The notes beneath the pieces are model-generated. The model was not told where the DNA came from. It made no database searches and worked only from the letters and a program-made list of their open reading frames with translations. A stretch of DNA of 64,000 nt from a virus, in the IMG/VR virus record IMGVR_UViG_3300042691_037870, positions 62,001 to 126,000 of that record, one strand, 5' to 3'. Positions within the stretch are counted from its first letter, which is position 1. Each line of letters starts with the position of its first letter. Positions 51,934 through 59,980 of the stretch are shown one piece after another. The position numbers and the translations under genes are program-made.

Positions 51934-52530
51934 TTATATATACGAACCTAAATTAAAGTAGATAGGTTTATAAACAATTTTAAAGTTTTTTATGATATCA
52001 CGATGTGCTTCATGAAAACTTAAAGCTGCATTTAATCCAAACTCGCTATCTTCATGTATAATTAAAGTATCTTCCTCAGAATTAAACTCATGTTCAATTT
52101 GAGAAAAAGCATAGTTGTATAAATCTGGAGAAGGCTTACGACTTACACCTTGATAAACATCTGAACCTATAAGTTGAGAAAAATGATCTGACAGTTTGAG
52201 TTTTTCTAACATTTCATAAATAACATCATGAGTAGTATTTGATACTATGATATGTTTTTCAGAAGGATGAAACTGATTCTTTAAAACTTCAACATCTTTC
52301 CAGTATTTGCTTAAATAGATTTCGTTCTTATTTTTTTTAACTTCAAGAATTTCTTCTGAAGTAAACCCATGTTCAGCCATGTACCCGTTAGAATTTGCAT
52401 AAAGTTTATCAAATTCTTTAGGTGTTAGTTTAATGTCTTTAACTTGTTGTAAAGCATACTTGTATGATGAAAATATCGCATATCTTGTTAGTACGATAGT
52501 ATCATCCCAATCATAAAAATTCCATTTCAT
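51934..52530 (-). CDS. HAD-like phosphatase
   Basis: 198 residues. Motif I FYDWDDTIV (Asp7 and Asp9), motif II-like IIVSNTTHD, a lysine near 130 (SRKPSPDL) and motif IV-like DTLIIHEDSEFGL. Length and layout match small HAD phosphatases. Overlaps the nucleotidyltransferase by one base, so likely acts on a sugar-phosphate or nucleotide-sugar intermediate. Confidence 0.8.
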   Translation of the reverse strand: MKWNFYDWDDTIVLTRYAIFSSYKYALQQVKDIKLTPKEFDKLYANSNGYMAEHGFTSEEILEVKKNKNEIYLSKYWKDVEVLKNQFHPSEKHIIVSNTTHDVIYEMLEKLKLSDHFSQLIGSDVYQGVSRKPSPDLYNYAFSQIEHEFNSEEDTLIIHEDSEFGLNAALSFHEAHRDIIKNFKIVYKPIYFNLGSYI

Positions 52531-53210
52531 TATACGTATTCCAATTCTTCTCGGCTTGTGATATCAAACCAATGCATATTAAGTGGATGCACGCCTCGTG
52601 ATTCGCCAAGGTTAAACAATTCAGTAATTTCATATTCTCCTCTACGAGAAGGCTGTAATTCTTTTACTTTTTCTATCATATGTTGATTAAACATCATAAA
52701 GCCAACAAAGAATCTGCCCTCATCATAAAGATGTGGTTTTTCAATAATTGTGTTATCATCTTCTACATATGATAATCTGAGGTTTTCTTTACTCTTGGTA
52801 AAAGTTTTATAAGTAGCAACACAATCGTGAGATTCACCTGTAAAGTCAATTAATCCATCATAGTAATTATCACCAAATAAGACAATAAATTTTTCTTTAA
52901 CTTTATTTACCCAAGGAAAAAGTGCAACTGCTGTTCCATACTTATCTTCAGGTTGGTGATCAATTTCAATTGATAGCTTATTAGTTTCATTTAACTGATA
53001 GTCTTTAACTAATGTTTGTGAAATTTTTTCTACTTCACGATTAATATCAGCACCAAACTTTTCATTGGTTGTAATGTAAATAGTACGAATACCGTTTTCA
53101 ATACAAAAACGAATATTCCACTCGAGTAAAGATTTTTTCTTAAAGACGGTAAGAACCTTATTTCCACCGTATCTTGTTGCGGAGCCGCCGCAGAGAATAA
53201 TGCCTGTCAT
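52530..53210 (-). CDS. Nucleotidyltransferase (sugar-1-phosphate type)
   Basis: 226 residues. The signature GIILCGGSATRYGGNKVLTV (3-22) is that of NTP-transferases acting on sugar-1-phosphates or phosphocholine. IVLFGDNYYDGLI carries the metal-binding Asp. Part of an ordered kinase-transferase-HAD trio (53207, 52530, 51934), each overlapping the next by a few bases. The combination resembles phospho-alcohol activation (LicA/LicC-type) in capsule clusters. Confidence 0.8.
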   Translation of the reverse strand: MTGIILCGGSATRYGGNKVLTVFKKKSLLEWNIRFCIENGIRTIYITTNEKFGADINREVEKISQTLVKDYQLNETNKLSIEIDHQPEDKYGTAVALFPWVNKVKEKFIVLFGDNYYDGLIDFTGESHDCVATYKTFTKSKENLRLSYVEDDNTIIEKPHLYDEGRFFVGFMMFNQHMIEKVKELQPSRRGEYEITELFNLGESRGVHPLNMHWFDITSREELEYV

Positions 53211-53974
53211 AAAATTTTTAAAAGTATTTGAAATTCAGCGTATCTTTGATAGTAAACGATAAAGTTTTTCTTTATGTAAGGAAACATACGAATATAATTT
53301 GCAATCATCAGTAAATGAATTAACCTAAAGATTTCTGGGTATTCATTTTTAGGTACTAATTGTGAAAACTCAAAAGTTTTCTTCATATCATTAAAGTATA
53401 TGTTTTGGTAAAACTTGGCAATGTCTTGTAACCAAGATGACCACATGCCTTCTTTATAGATAGGATCTATCAGTACTAAACGATCACCAGATACCAAGAT
53501 GTTTTCCATTGTAAAGTCACCGTGAGATGTACTTTTAAAAAGATCAAAATCTTGTGTATACTTTTTTAGAGTATCGTAATATTTTTGTAAAAGATCTAAT
53601 TCGTCTTTCTCAAAAACATCAGTATTCTTGTTAATTACATCTTTAAGATAATTAATGTAAGTTGTAAATGAAGGGATTTCTTTATCAGACTGTAGATTTG
53701 CGCATACATTAATTAACTCAAAAACTTGTGGTAAATGATAATCTTCAATTCTTTCAGCATTATCAATGTATTCCATTAAGTAACCCCATCTGCCAGGTTC
53801 TTCATGCCATTCAATATTACGAGGTGCAATTATAGAATCTTTAGAAGCTATAAGTTTAAGATGATTCATTTGTTCTTTCATAAATGAAATTCTTGCAGAA
53901 TCATTTGTGTACTTATAAATTCTATCATCTCTCATTACGAATAATTCAGATGTATAGCCTATATGTTTTTTCAT
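53207..53974 (-). CDS. APH/choline kinase-like phosphotransferase
   Basis: 255 residues. Brenner motif H151-G-D153 in STSHGDFTMENILVSG with Asn158, and a metal-binding Asp170 in LVLIDPIYKEG. N-terminal lobe has YLMEYIDNAERIEDYH as a hinge. Fold of aminoglycoside phosphotransferase and choline kinase. Linked to the transferase by 4-base overlap, so it probably phosphorylates the compound that is then activated. Confidence 0.8.
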   Translation of the reverse strand: MKKHIGYTSELFVMRDDRIYKYTNDSARISFMKEQMNHLKLIASKDSIIAPRNIEWHEEPGRWGYLMEYIDNAERIEDYHLPQVFELINVCANLQSDKEIPSFTTYINYLKDVINKNTDVFEKDELDLLQKYYDTLKKYTQDFDLFKSTSHGDFTMENILVSGDRLVLIDPIYKEGMWSSWLQDIAKFYQNIYFNDMKKTFEFSQLVPKNEYPEIFRLIHLLMIANYIRMFPYIKKNFIVYYQRYAEFQILLKIL

Positions 53975-54032
53975 TTAATAGTAATTTAATTTTATATACA
54001 TTAACTTGGATAAAGTTCTAAAACAACTAAAG

Positions 54033-54090
54033 ACCTCAATAAAAAGGATTAGGCATATATTAATATTTGCCTAATCCTAAAAACTGAGGT
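54033..54090 (-). terminator. Nested rho-independent terminator
   Basis: Core stem GGATTAGGCA/TGCCTAATCC (54046-54077) is enclosed in a second stem of 6 bp (ACCTCA/TGAGGT, 54033-54090). A T run follows the core on the minus strand. It lies 14 bases after the phosphoesterase gene ending at 54104. Confidence 0.85.
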
Positions 54091-54103
54091 TCATTAGAAG
54101 GTT

Positions 54104-54910
54104 TTAATTTACTTCAATATCCACATTGTAGACATCTCCGAGATCTCCGTATTCTAAACAATCAATATAAGCAACTTTTTCAGTTTCCCATATTGTGCTT
54201 TGTGGAGTATGTCCAACGATTTGAAAATAACCATCAATTGCATGATTATTTAATATGTGAGGTCTTACCCAAAGCGGGCCTGCCCATCTTTGCCATCCGC
54301 CTGAAATACGGTCTACATTATAAATAGAACTTAACTTCATTTCCCAACCTAAGTTAAGTTTTTCATCAATCGTTGCTTCTTTATAATGCTGAGCAACATC
54401 AAAAAATCTGCCATCAGCTTTGAAAAGTTCTGTTTCAAATTCTTTATACCATTCAGTAGTAACTCCTGCATGCGTCCAAAGATAATTTTCAATTCTATAA
54501 GCAAGTTGAAAAAGATTATTGTTCTTTACATACAGTTCATAAAAATCATGTTTCATTTCAGCTCTATAACCTGAACATTGTTGATCACTTACTATGTAAT
54601 GAACATCATGATTACCTAAAAGTAAAACCACTTTATCCGGTAGAACTGTTTTAAAGAATATGATATCTTCAAGATTCTTTTTCATATCAATATTTTTAAT
54701 ACTAAAAGAATCTACATAATCACCAACAAAAATGATCTTATCGACATTTTTAAATCCATAAATTTCAGGATTCCAAGAATCTTCAACAGGACCCCCATTT
54801 GCTACAACTCCTTTCCAAGTTTCAAATTCCTCTGGTGAACCGTGTGTAAAGTACATCCAATCGTTTCTACCGTGAATGTCTCCAATTGACATTGTTTTAA
54901 TCGTTTTCAT
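54104..54910 (-). CDS. Ser/Thr-type metallophosphoesterase
   Basis: 268 residues. Motifs GDIHGRND (9-16), IIFVGDYVDSF and LLLGNHDVHY with a later THAGV and a final HTP. The GDIHG/GDYVD/GNHD order is that of PPP phosphatases and bacterial ApaH/PrpE relatives. May act on nucleoside polyphosphates or on phosphoproteins. Not the same subfamily as the calcineurin-like gene at 41.2 kb. Confidence 0.9.
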   Translation of the reverse strand: MKTIKTMSIGDIHGRNDWMYFTHGSPEEFETWKGVVANGGPVEDSWNPEIYGFKNVDKIIFVGDYVDSFSIKNIDMKKNLEDIIFFKTVLPDKVVLLLGNHDVHYIVSDQQCSGYRAEMKHDFYELYVKNNNLFQLAYRIENYLWTHAGVTTEWYKEFETELFKADGRFFDVAQHYKEATIDEKLNLGWEMKLSSIYNVDRISGGWQRWAGPLWVRPHILNNHAIDGYFQIVGHTPQSTIWETEKVAYIDCLEYGDLGDVYNVDIEVN

Positions 54911-54999
54911 AATTTTCTTATCAAATAGTAGATGTATTTAATTATATTACTTAAATACATAAAAGTTTTAATTTGGTAAAACAAAAATAAAACAAAAAA

Positions 55000-55038
55000 C
55001 CCAGATTAAAAAATATCTGGGGGTAAAGTTATTAACAA
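55000..55038 (-). promoter_or_regulatory. Regulatory module F (box + hairpin)
   Basis: Box TTGTTAATAACTTT (55025-55038) after the 55058 gene, then hairpin CCCAGAT/ATCTGGG (55000-55021) and a T6 run, then an A/T-rich leader to the ATG at 54910. Same order as modules A, D and E. Confidence 0.6.
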
Positions 55039-55057
55039 AAACAGTGTTTTGCGGTAA

Positions 55058-55333
55058 TTACTTTTTAGTTAATACTAATTTGTAGTTAGGGTTTAATTGA
55101 TAAATTTGATCAAAAACGTCAGTATCAGTATTTGCTTCATTTAATAATACTCCTCTTTGCCAAACTTCTTCAGATTTTTTTATGTACTTATCTTCATCTA
55201 TATTTAGAAAAAGATAACATTGCTCTTTAATTTGCTTAACTGTAAGCGAGTATTCTGATGTTAGCTTAATAACTTTTTTAAATAAGAGACCTTCTTTTTC
55301 TAAGCCAACGGTTGCAGTTATTTGATATTTCAT
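55058..55333 (-). CDS. Hypothetical protein
   Basis: 91 residues with alternating strands (MKYQITATVGLEKEGLLFKK, NPNYKLVLTKK) and a central helix. No family recognised. Module F follows it. Confidence 0.6.
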   Translation of the reverse strand: MKYQITATVGLEKEGLLFKKVIKLTSEYSLTVKQIKEQCYLFLNIDEDKYIKKSEEVWQRGVLLNEANTDTDVFDQIYQLNPNYKLVLTKK

Positions 55334-55357
55334 ATTTTCATTTTATATTTTAATGTA

Positions 55358-57964
55358 TTAGTCCCACCAGACCCATTCATTAATATTATAATCCCAACCA
55401 TCTTTATTAACTGTCTTTGTAATATAAGTAGTGGGTGTGATTGCGTATGTAATTAAATCAGAATTAGATTCTATGCCTAATACAACATAAACTCTATCAC
55501 CAGAAACTCTCAAGCTATATAAATAGTCAAAGTCGGTTGTAATAGTTTGAATTAAGCTTCCTTCAATATCATATACATCTATTACATACTTATTATCGTT
55601 TTCTGCATCCGGCCAGGCATTATAAAGATGTGTTTTATTTAAGTCATACTCACCCAAGAACCCATTAAGTTGAACTTCTGCAGGAGGTGTCACATCTGAG
55701 GATAATATATATGCTTCATCTTGACTTATTATAATAAGAGTATTTCCATCTCTATGATAGTCAATATAATTAGTGTTAAAATTTCGATATATATCAATAA
55801 AATCAGCAGTTCCGAGCTGAGTGATTGTGTTTCCTAACGATCCTTGTGCTGAATTCCACCAATATGTTAAATTCTGACTGTAATCAGCCATATAAAAGGT
55901 ATCATAATTAGTACCCCAAAAATTATTTGTAGTAGTCCAAATCCAATCATCATCTATAAACCCCTCTTGTTGAATATCCCAAATTCCCCAGAATTGTGTG
56001 TTGGGTGCTTGACTATCATCATTATGCGTTAGTAGAACATATTCATCTCCAAGTGCAACAGTATTAAAATAAGGACCTGTACTTTCATAATTCGTTACTG
56101 TCTCTATTAAATCAATACTACCGTTTTGTTTTAACTTAAGCAATTGTAATTTAGTAGAATCTGGAAAATTCACATAAAGTAAAAATGGTACAGCAAGTCC
56201 ATCATCATTTGTAGATAACCCAAATGTTGTAACTTCTTTAATATCTATTGTGATATTATCAATAGGAGCAGAACCACCAATCATATCTCCCATGATTATT
56301 ACCTGATCATCAGGGCTGTATCCGTTACCCATTGTATTTACTGCAATTGTGGAAATATTTCGATTAGAATCAGTAACCACATCAAATGTTACCGTATCTC
56401 CTGCAAAACCGGTAGGGTTTATTACAGCAACATTTGTGTAAGTCTGATTTTCTCCGTATGGCCCAGGATTTGCTGGCAGAGGTAAGATAGGATCAATCTG
56501 AAGAACTCCACCAGTTTCAGGTTCATATGAATATAGTTCACCTGTAACTGCATTAGACCAAATTATTTTTAGAGGAAAATATCTAGTCATTCTCCCGTCA
56601 GACATACTATCTTTATAAATACACACTGCAAAAGATTCATCGCCAAATGGTGATGGCGACCAAGAAGAAAAACTTTTAAGCGAATTAGATTGAATTTCTT
56701 GATAACTACCGTAGACTTTATTATAATCAAAAGATATAAACCAGCAGCCAAGATCATCAGGATTAATACTTATAATTGTGTCATCTAAACCGTTAGCATC
56801 CGCATGTAGCCATATAATTAATTTATTTGTACCGATTAACCATTCTTGCTGGACAGTATTAGCATTATATACTGAAATATCAATGTCAGTATATGTGCCA
56901 TCAGTTTGAATTATTCTTAAGGTTTCTACGCGTTCTCCTTGGAATACAACTTCTTGCTCTTCGGAGCTACCCTGGACGTTTTCATTTATAGTAATAGTTG
57001 TGCCATCAATATCAATTACATAGGGAGTTAAGCCTGTAAAAGTACTAATATCTGGGATTGCATATCCTATTTTAATTTCTGGATTAGGCTCGAGTAATGT
57101 TATAAAATTATCACCCTCGTTATAAGATACAGTACTTTCTGTACTACTTTCTTCTCCTATTACAATATACATAAAATTACCTACACTTTTCAGCCCATTA
57201 CCGTAATCAGGACCGAGAATATCCGTAATCTCTGTTATAACTCCTGTATGTGCATTAACTAAGTAAGTTCTTGTTTTTTCAAGAACAGTATCGTAATAGT
57301 AAATAGAAAATGTTCCATCTATTGTACAGCTATCCCAACTAAACCAATCATAGTATACATACTCATCACTAACGTTATTAAAAGTTTCTGTGTAAATCGT
57401 ATCTCCTCCCCACCATTTAAGGGTTACTAACCCGGATATTGGGTCTGTGTATGATAATAAAGAAGCAAATCCATCTAAAGAACCATTGTTACGTGATGAA
57501 TTACCAATATTAACAGTTTCTATAAGATTTCCACCTGCATCTATGAAGTAAAAAATTCTGTTATTTGAAGAATCAACTTTTTCAAAGATCCAGCCTCGGC
57601 CTTCAACCAGTCCTGTAAATTCCAAGTCATTTACAGATGTATAATCAGGGTCAAGTTCAATCTCTTCGCTAAAAGTTAAATTGTCATAATTAACTATAAA
57701 GAATTTAAGAGCACCTGATGAAAGATCTTCATAATAAACAGCTACGTGTTTTGCACTAATAACTTGTGCTTGCGGATTAACATTAGCAGAACCTCCCCCT
57801 CCAGCACCTCCGCTAGAAGATTGTGATTGTGATTGTGATTTCATAGCAGCCTCCCATAGCGCTTGCATTTCTTCTTCTTCTTGAAGCAATCTCCACTTGC
57901 GTTCAAGTTCAGATTGGTTAATACTTAAGTTTCTATGTCTATCAAAGAATTGATCTTTTCTCAT
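55358..57964 (-). CDS. Large beta-rich tail fibre or receptor-binding structural protein
   Basis: 868 residues. A charged helical N-terminus is followed by a Ser/Gln/Gly linker (MKSQSQSQSSSGGAGGGGS), then repeated strand-turn units rich in Y, W, D and T of beta-propeller style (VNAHTGVITEITDILG, SNAVTGELYSYEPETG, WDIQQEGFIDDDW). A segment AVNTMGNGYSPDDQVIIMGD resembles the G-x-x-Y-rich repeats of the protein at the left edge. It has no enzyme motif. A role in host contact is inferred from composition and linker design. Confidence 0.6.
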   Translation of the reverse strand: MRKDQFFDRHRNLSINQSELERKWRLLQEEEEMQALWEAAMKSQSQSQSSSGGAGGGGSANVNPQAQVISAKHVAVYYEDLSSGALKFFIVNYDNLTFSEEIELDPDYTSVNDLEFTGLVEGRGWIFEKVDSSNNRIFYFIDAGGNLIETVNIGNSSRNNGSLDGFASLLSYTDPISGLVTLKWWGGDTIYTETFNNVSDEYVYYDWFSWDSCTIDGTFSIYYYDTVLEKTRTYLVNAHTGVITEITDILGPDYGNGLKSVGNFMYIVIGEESSTESTVSYNEGDNFITLLEPNPEIKIGYAIPDISTFTGLTPYVIDIDGTTITINENVQGSSEEQEVVFQGERVETLRIIQTDGTYTDIDISVYNANTVQQEWLIGTNKLIIWLHADANGLDDTIISINPDDLGCWFISFDYNKVYGSYQEIQSNSLKSFSSWSPSPFGDESFAVCIYKDSMSDGRMTRYFPLKIIWSNAVTGELYSYEPETGGVLQIDPILPLPANPGPYGENQTYTNVAVINPTGFAGDTVTFDVVTDSNRNISTIAVNTMGNGYSPDDQVIIMGDMIGGSAPIDNITIDIKEVTTFGLSTNDDGLAVPFLLYVNFPDSTKLQLLKLKQNGSIDLIETVTNYESTGPYFNTVALGDEYVLLTHNDDSQAPNTQFWGIWDIQQEGFIDDDWIWTTTNNFWGTNYDTFYMADYSQNLTYWWNSAQGSLGNTITQLGTADFIDIYRNFNTNYIDYHRDGNTLIIISQDEAYILSSDVTPPAEVQLNGFLGEYDLNKTHLYNAWPDAENDNKYVIDVYDIEGSLIQTITTDFDYLYSLRVSGDRVYVVLGIESNSDLITYAITPTTYITKTVNKDGWDYNINEWVWWD

Positions 57965-58008
57965 TAGATTTATTTTTTTCTATATATCTTTAACAGTATT
58001 ACATAAAA

Positions 58009-58030
58009 AGAGGTCCCAATTGGGACCTCT
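58009..58030 (-). terminator. Terminator after tRNA-like RNA
   Basis: Perfect hairpin AGAGGTCCC-AATT-GGGACCTCT on the minus strand with a T5 run. It begins 2 bases after the tRNA-like RNA and would end its transcript. Confidence 0.9.
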
Positions 58031-58032
58031 AA

Positions 58033-58149
58033 GAGGGCGGCCGGACTTGCATCGGCGGCACGGCTATTTTCCTTCTAAGTACTTTTCTCGAGAACTTTTT
58101 CCTATCAATGAAGTACTGGAGCTTGCTCTACTACCTGAGCTACACCCTC
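58033..58149 (-). ncRNA. tRNA-like RNA with replaced anticodon arm (Y-RNA candidate)
   Basis: 117 bases. Acceptor-type stem GAGGGTG/CGCCCTC (7 bp, one G-T), TA, D-arm GCTC-AGGTAGTA-GAGC, and a T-arm-like GCCGA-TGCAAGT-CCGGC with a changed T-loop (U54U55C to UGC) and one A-C mismatch. In place of the anticodon arm is a longer stem AGTACTT/AAGTACT enclosing about 26 bases, so a normal anticodon cannot be assigned. No CCA is encoded. Bacterial YrlA-type Y RNAs combine a Ro60-binding stem with a tRNA-like domain and are encoded near Ro60; a Ro60 gene lies at 59980-61608. A decayed tRNA is the main alternative. Confidence 0.65.
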
Positions 58150-58323
58150 TTATAATTTAGATCTTAAAATATCAATTTCTTTTTCAAGACGTTTCTTATC
58201 ACTGTCTGTAAGTGGTATTTTTACATCATGAGTTTTCTTTTGTGTTTTAACTCCACTTTTGAGTTGGTTCTCAAACATTTCTAATGCTCTTACTTGTCTT
58301 GAGCGTTTTTGTGCTGTTGCCAT
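58150..58323 (-). CDS. Small charged protein
   Basis: 57 residues (MATAQKRSRQVRALEMFENQ, ... DKKRLEKEIDILRSKL), Lys/Arg/Glu-rich and helical. Its TAA stop is directly followed by the first base of the tRNA-like RNA, so both would be on one transcript. Function unknown. Confidence 0.6.
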   Translation of the reverse strand: MATAQKRSRQVRALEMFENQLKSGVKTQKKTHDVKIPLTDSDKKRLEKEIDILRSKL

Positions 58324-58407
58324 ATTATTAGTTATTCAGTGATTATATTCATGAGACAGGTAATAGTTCTCTAATTGTTAAAAAGTGGGGAGCCTACCCA
58401 GTTTTAT

Positions 58408-59130
58408 TTAGATTTTAGTTCCGCAACTTGGACAAAATTTCCAAGTTGCCTTTTTAGCGCGAGTTCCGCAGTTTGTACAATAATTACGGATCTCGCTTAC
58501 TTCAACAGGTTTAGCTGAAACAGGAAGAATCTTTAACTTACGAGTCTCAAATGCCCATGAATTAAATTGATCATTAGAAAAACTTAATGACTGTCCTGTT
58601 TCTTTTCCACCCTCTATCATCCCTGTTTCAATTGACTCACAAGCATTTGTTGAAAAAGAAACTTGTGAAGAGTCAGCAATATGAGAAGATATCGTTGAGG
58701 AATAAAAATTGGTAGTTGGCGAATTAAAGTAAGTGTATGTTTGACCGTTCCACCAATTTCCACCTGTATTAGATAATGTGTTAAACATTTGTTGTGAGTA
58801 GTATTCTACTTCAACATCACCATTTAATGCAATAGCTGCTTTAGATTCAGCAGTGTTGTCAACATCGTATGTGGAAAAGATAAAGCTTTCATCTTTATCA
58901 AGAAATCTTTCTAAAAATACTCGTTGACCTGGATTAAGAATTAATCCGCTAGAAGAAATGTAATAGCCATTAAGTTTAATTTTGGCTAACACTTTGTAAG
59001 TGTGAGGATTGTGTAATTCAATTTCGAACTTTTGTCCGTCTTTTAAATACACAATTGAACCGTATGTTTTTACGCGATTACGGTTAGTTGTGATGTTTAA
59101 ATCACAAGTCTTTGAAGTTATAATATTCAT
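58408..59130 (-). CDS. Zinc-ribbon protein
   Basis: 240 residues. The C-terminus carries a zinc ribbon: Cys218-x-x-Cys221 and Cys233-x-x-Cys236 (NYCTNCGT ... FCPSCGTKI). The N-terminal 180 residues are beta-rich with Ser/Thr/Asn-rich loops. Domains of this kind bind nucleic acid or proteins. The gene is flanked by a GC-rich structured element upstream and by a GGCTCCCCA copy downstream. Confidence 0.75.
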   Translation of the reverse strand: MNIITSKTCDLNITTNRNRVKTYGSIVYLKDGQKFEIELHNPHTYKVLAKIKLNGYYISSSGLILNPGQRVFLERFLDKDESFIFSTYDVDNTAESKAAIALNGDVEVEYYSQQMFNTLSNTGGNWWNGQTYTYFNSPTTNFYSSTISSHIADSSQVSFSTNACESIETGMIEGGKETGQSLSFSNDQFNSWAFETRKLKILPVSAKPVEVSEIRNYCTNCGTRAKKATWKFCPSCGTKI

Positions 59131-59187
59131 AATGTCTGTCTGGTTGTTTTTTGTTTATACTTACTTCTTCATATCCGTTTAAGATAT

Positions 59188-59233
59188 TCCAGGGCTATTA
59201 CACCCGAAGCAAGCCTAAGTTTGGCTCCCCAGA
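59188..59233 (-). ncRNA. GC-rich structured RNA candidate
   Basis: In the 130-base gap between the CAP-lipoprotein and zinc-ribbon genes. On the minus strand outer stem TCTGGGG/CCCTGGA (7 bp, two G-T) encloses hairpin AGCC-AAACTTA-GGCT and a GGGTGTAATAGCCC stretch. GC content is well above the surrounding DNA. A leader element or small RNA are both possible; no known riboswitch consensus fits. Confidence 0.4.
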
Positions 59234-59260
59234 TTTGTTTATATATTCATCAAATAATAT

Positions 59261-59746
59261 TTAGTTCTTAACAAGAAGCATACTAAATGTTTTTCTTCCT
59301 TGCTCATTTGTCTGTATAGAACATCCTACAAGATTTGCATCTGATCTAATTACCATATAATGACTAGGGCTGTTAATTAAAGCATTAAGCATACTTTGCG
59401 GAGTGTAATAGTTGTATCCTACGCATTCACCTACTCTTGAAGCATTAAGAATGCATTGTATGTTATCAAATCTATCCTGAAACCCTGAATGATTATATGT
59501 ATTATTTTCTATCATCCATCTTGTATGACGAAAGCATACACTACCAATGTGATTATTTGGTATTACATGTGATAAATTATTTTGTATTCGATACGTATTC
59601 AATAACATCATTAATTCATACTCTTCTGCAGAATAAGGATGATATAGTAGGTTATATGTAGAACAATCAGGTTCTGTTCTTTCGGGTTCACTACAAGATA
59701 AAAAAAGACTAATCATAACAAAAAATGTATAGATTAGTCTTTTCAT
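59261..59746 (-). CDS. CAP-domain lipoprotein
   Basis: 161 residues. N-terminus is a signal peptide with lipobox LFLSC (Cys18). After a short spacer, the CAP/SCP domain shows MLLNTYRIQNNLSHVIPN, SVCFRHTRWM, NHSGFQDRF, RVGECVGYN and NSPSHYMVIRS, as in bacterial CAP proteins. Phage-coded CAP lipoproteins are uncommon. A surface or periplasmic role such as superinfection exclusion or envelope change is an inference. Confidence 0.8.
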   Translation of the reverse strand: MKRLIYTFFVMISLFLSCSEPERTEPDCSTYNLLYHPYSAEEYELMMLLNTYRIQNNLSHVIPNNHIGSVCFRHTRWMIENNTYNHSGFQDRFDNIQCILNASRVGECVGYNYYTPQSMLNALINSPSHYMVIRSDANLVGCSIQTNEQGRKTFSMLLVKN

Positions 59747-59773
59747 TATTTAAAGGATTTTGTTTATATATTT

Positions 59774-59980
59774 CTAAACATCTTCCCAATTTGCTTCTTG
59801 AACAGTTTCACAAAAAACAAAGATTCCATCTTTCTTGAGAACTTTATCAGCACCTAAGAAATCTTTCCAGGCATTAAATAACTCTCCTTTAAGAGAGCCA
59901 TCACGATTACTTAAGGTGCTGACTTTTATCTCACGGAGAATAACATAAAACTCTCCTCCGTATTGAAAAAGCTGTTTCAT
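59774..59980 (-). CDS. Small protein linked to Ro60 gene
   Basis: 68 residues (MKQLFQYGGEFYVILREIKV), starts on the TAATG overlap with the Ro60 stop. Mixed alpha/beta with a DGIFVFCETVQEANW end. It is translationally coupled to Ro60, so it may be a partner, but no family is known. Confidence 0.65.
   Translation of the reverse strand: MKQLFQYGGEFYVILREIKVSTLSNRDGSLKGELFNAWKDFLGADKVLKKDGIFVFCETVQEANWEDV

Noticed and set aside
58033-58149. Ordinary functional tRNA gene
   Set aside because: The anticodon arm cannot be formed with 7-base loop and 5-bp stem, the T-loop lacks TTC, and no CCA or clear isoacceptor is seen.
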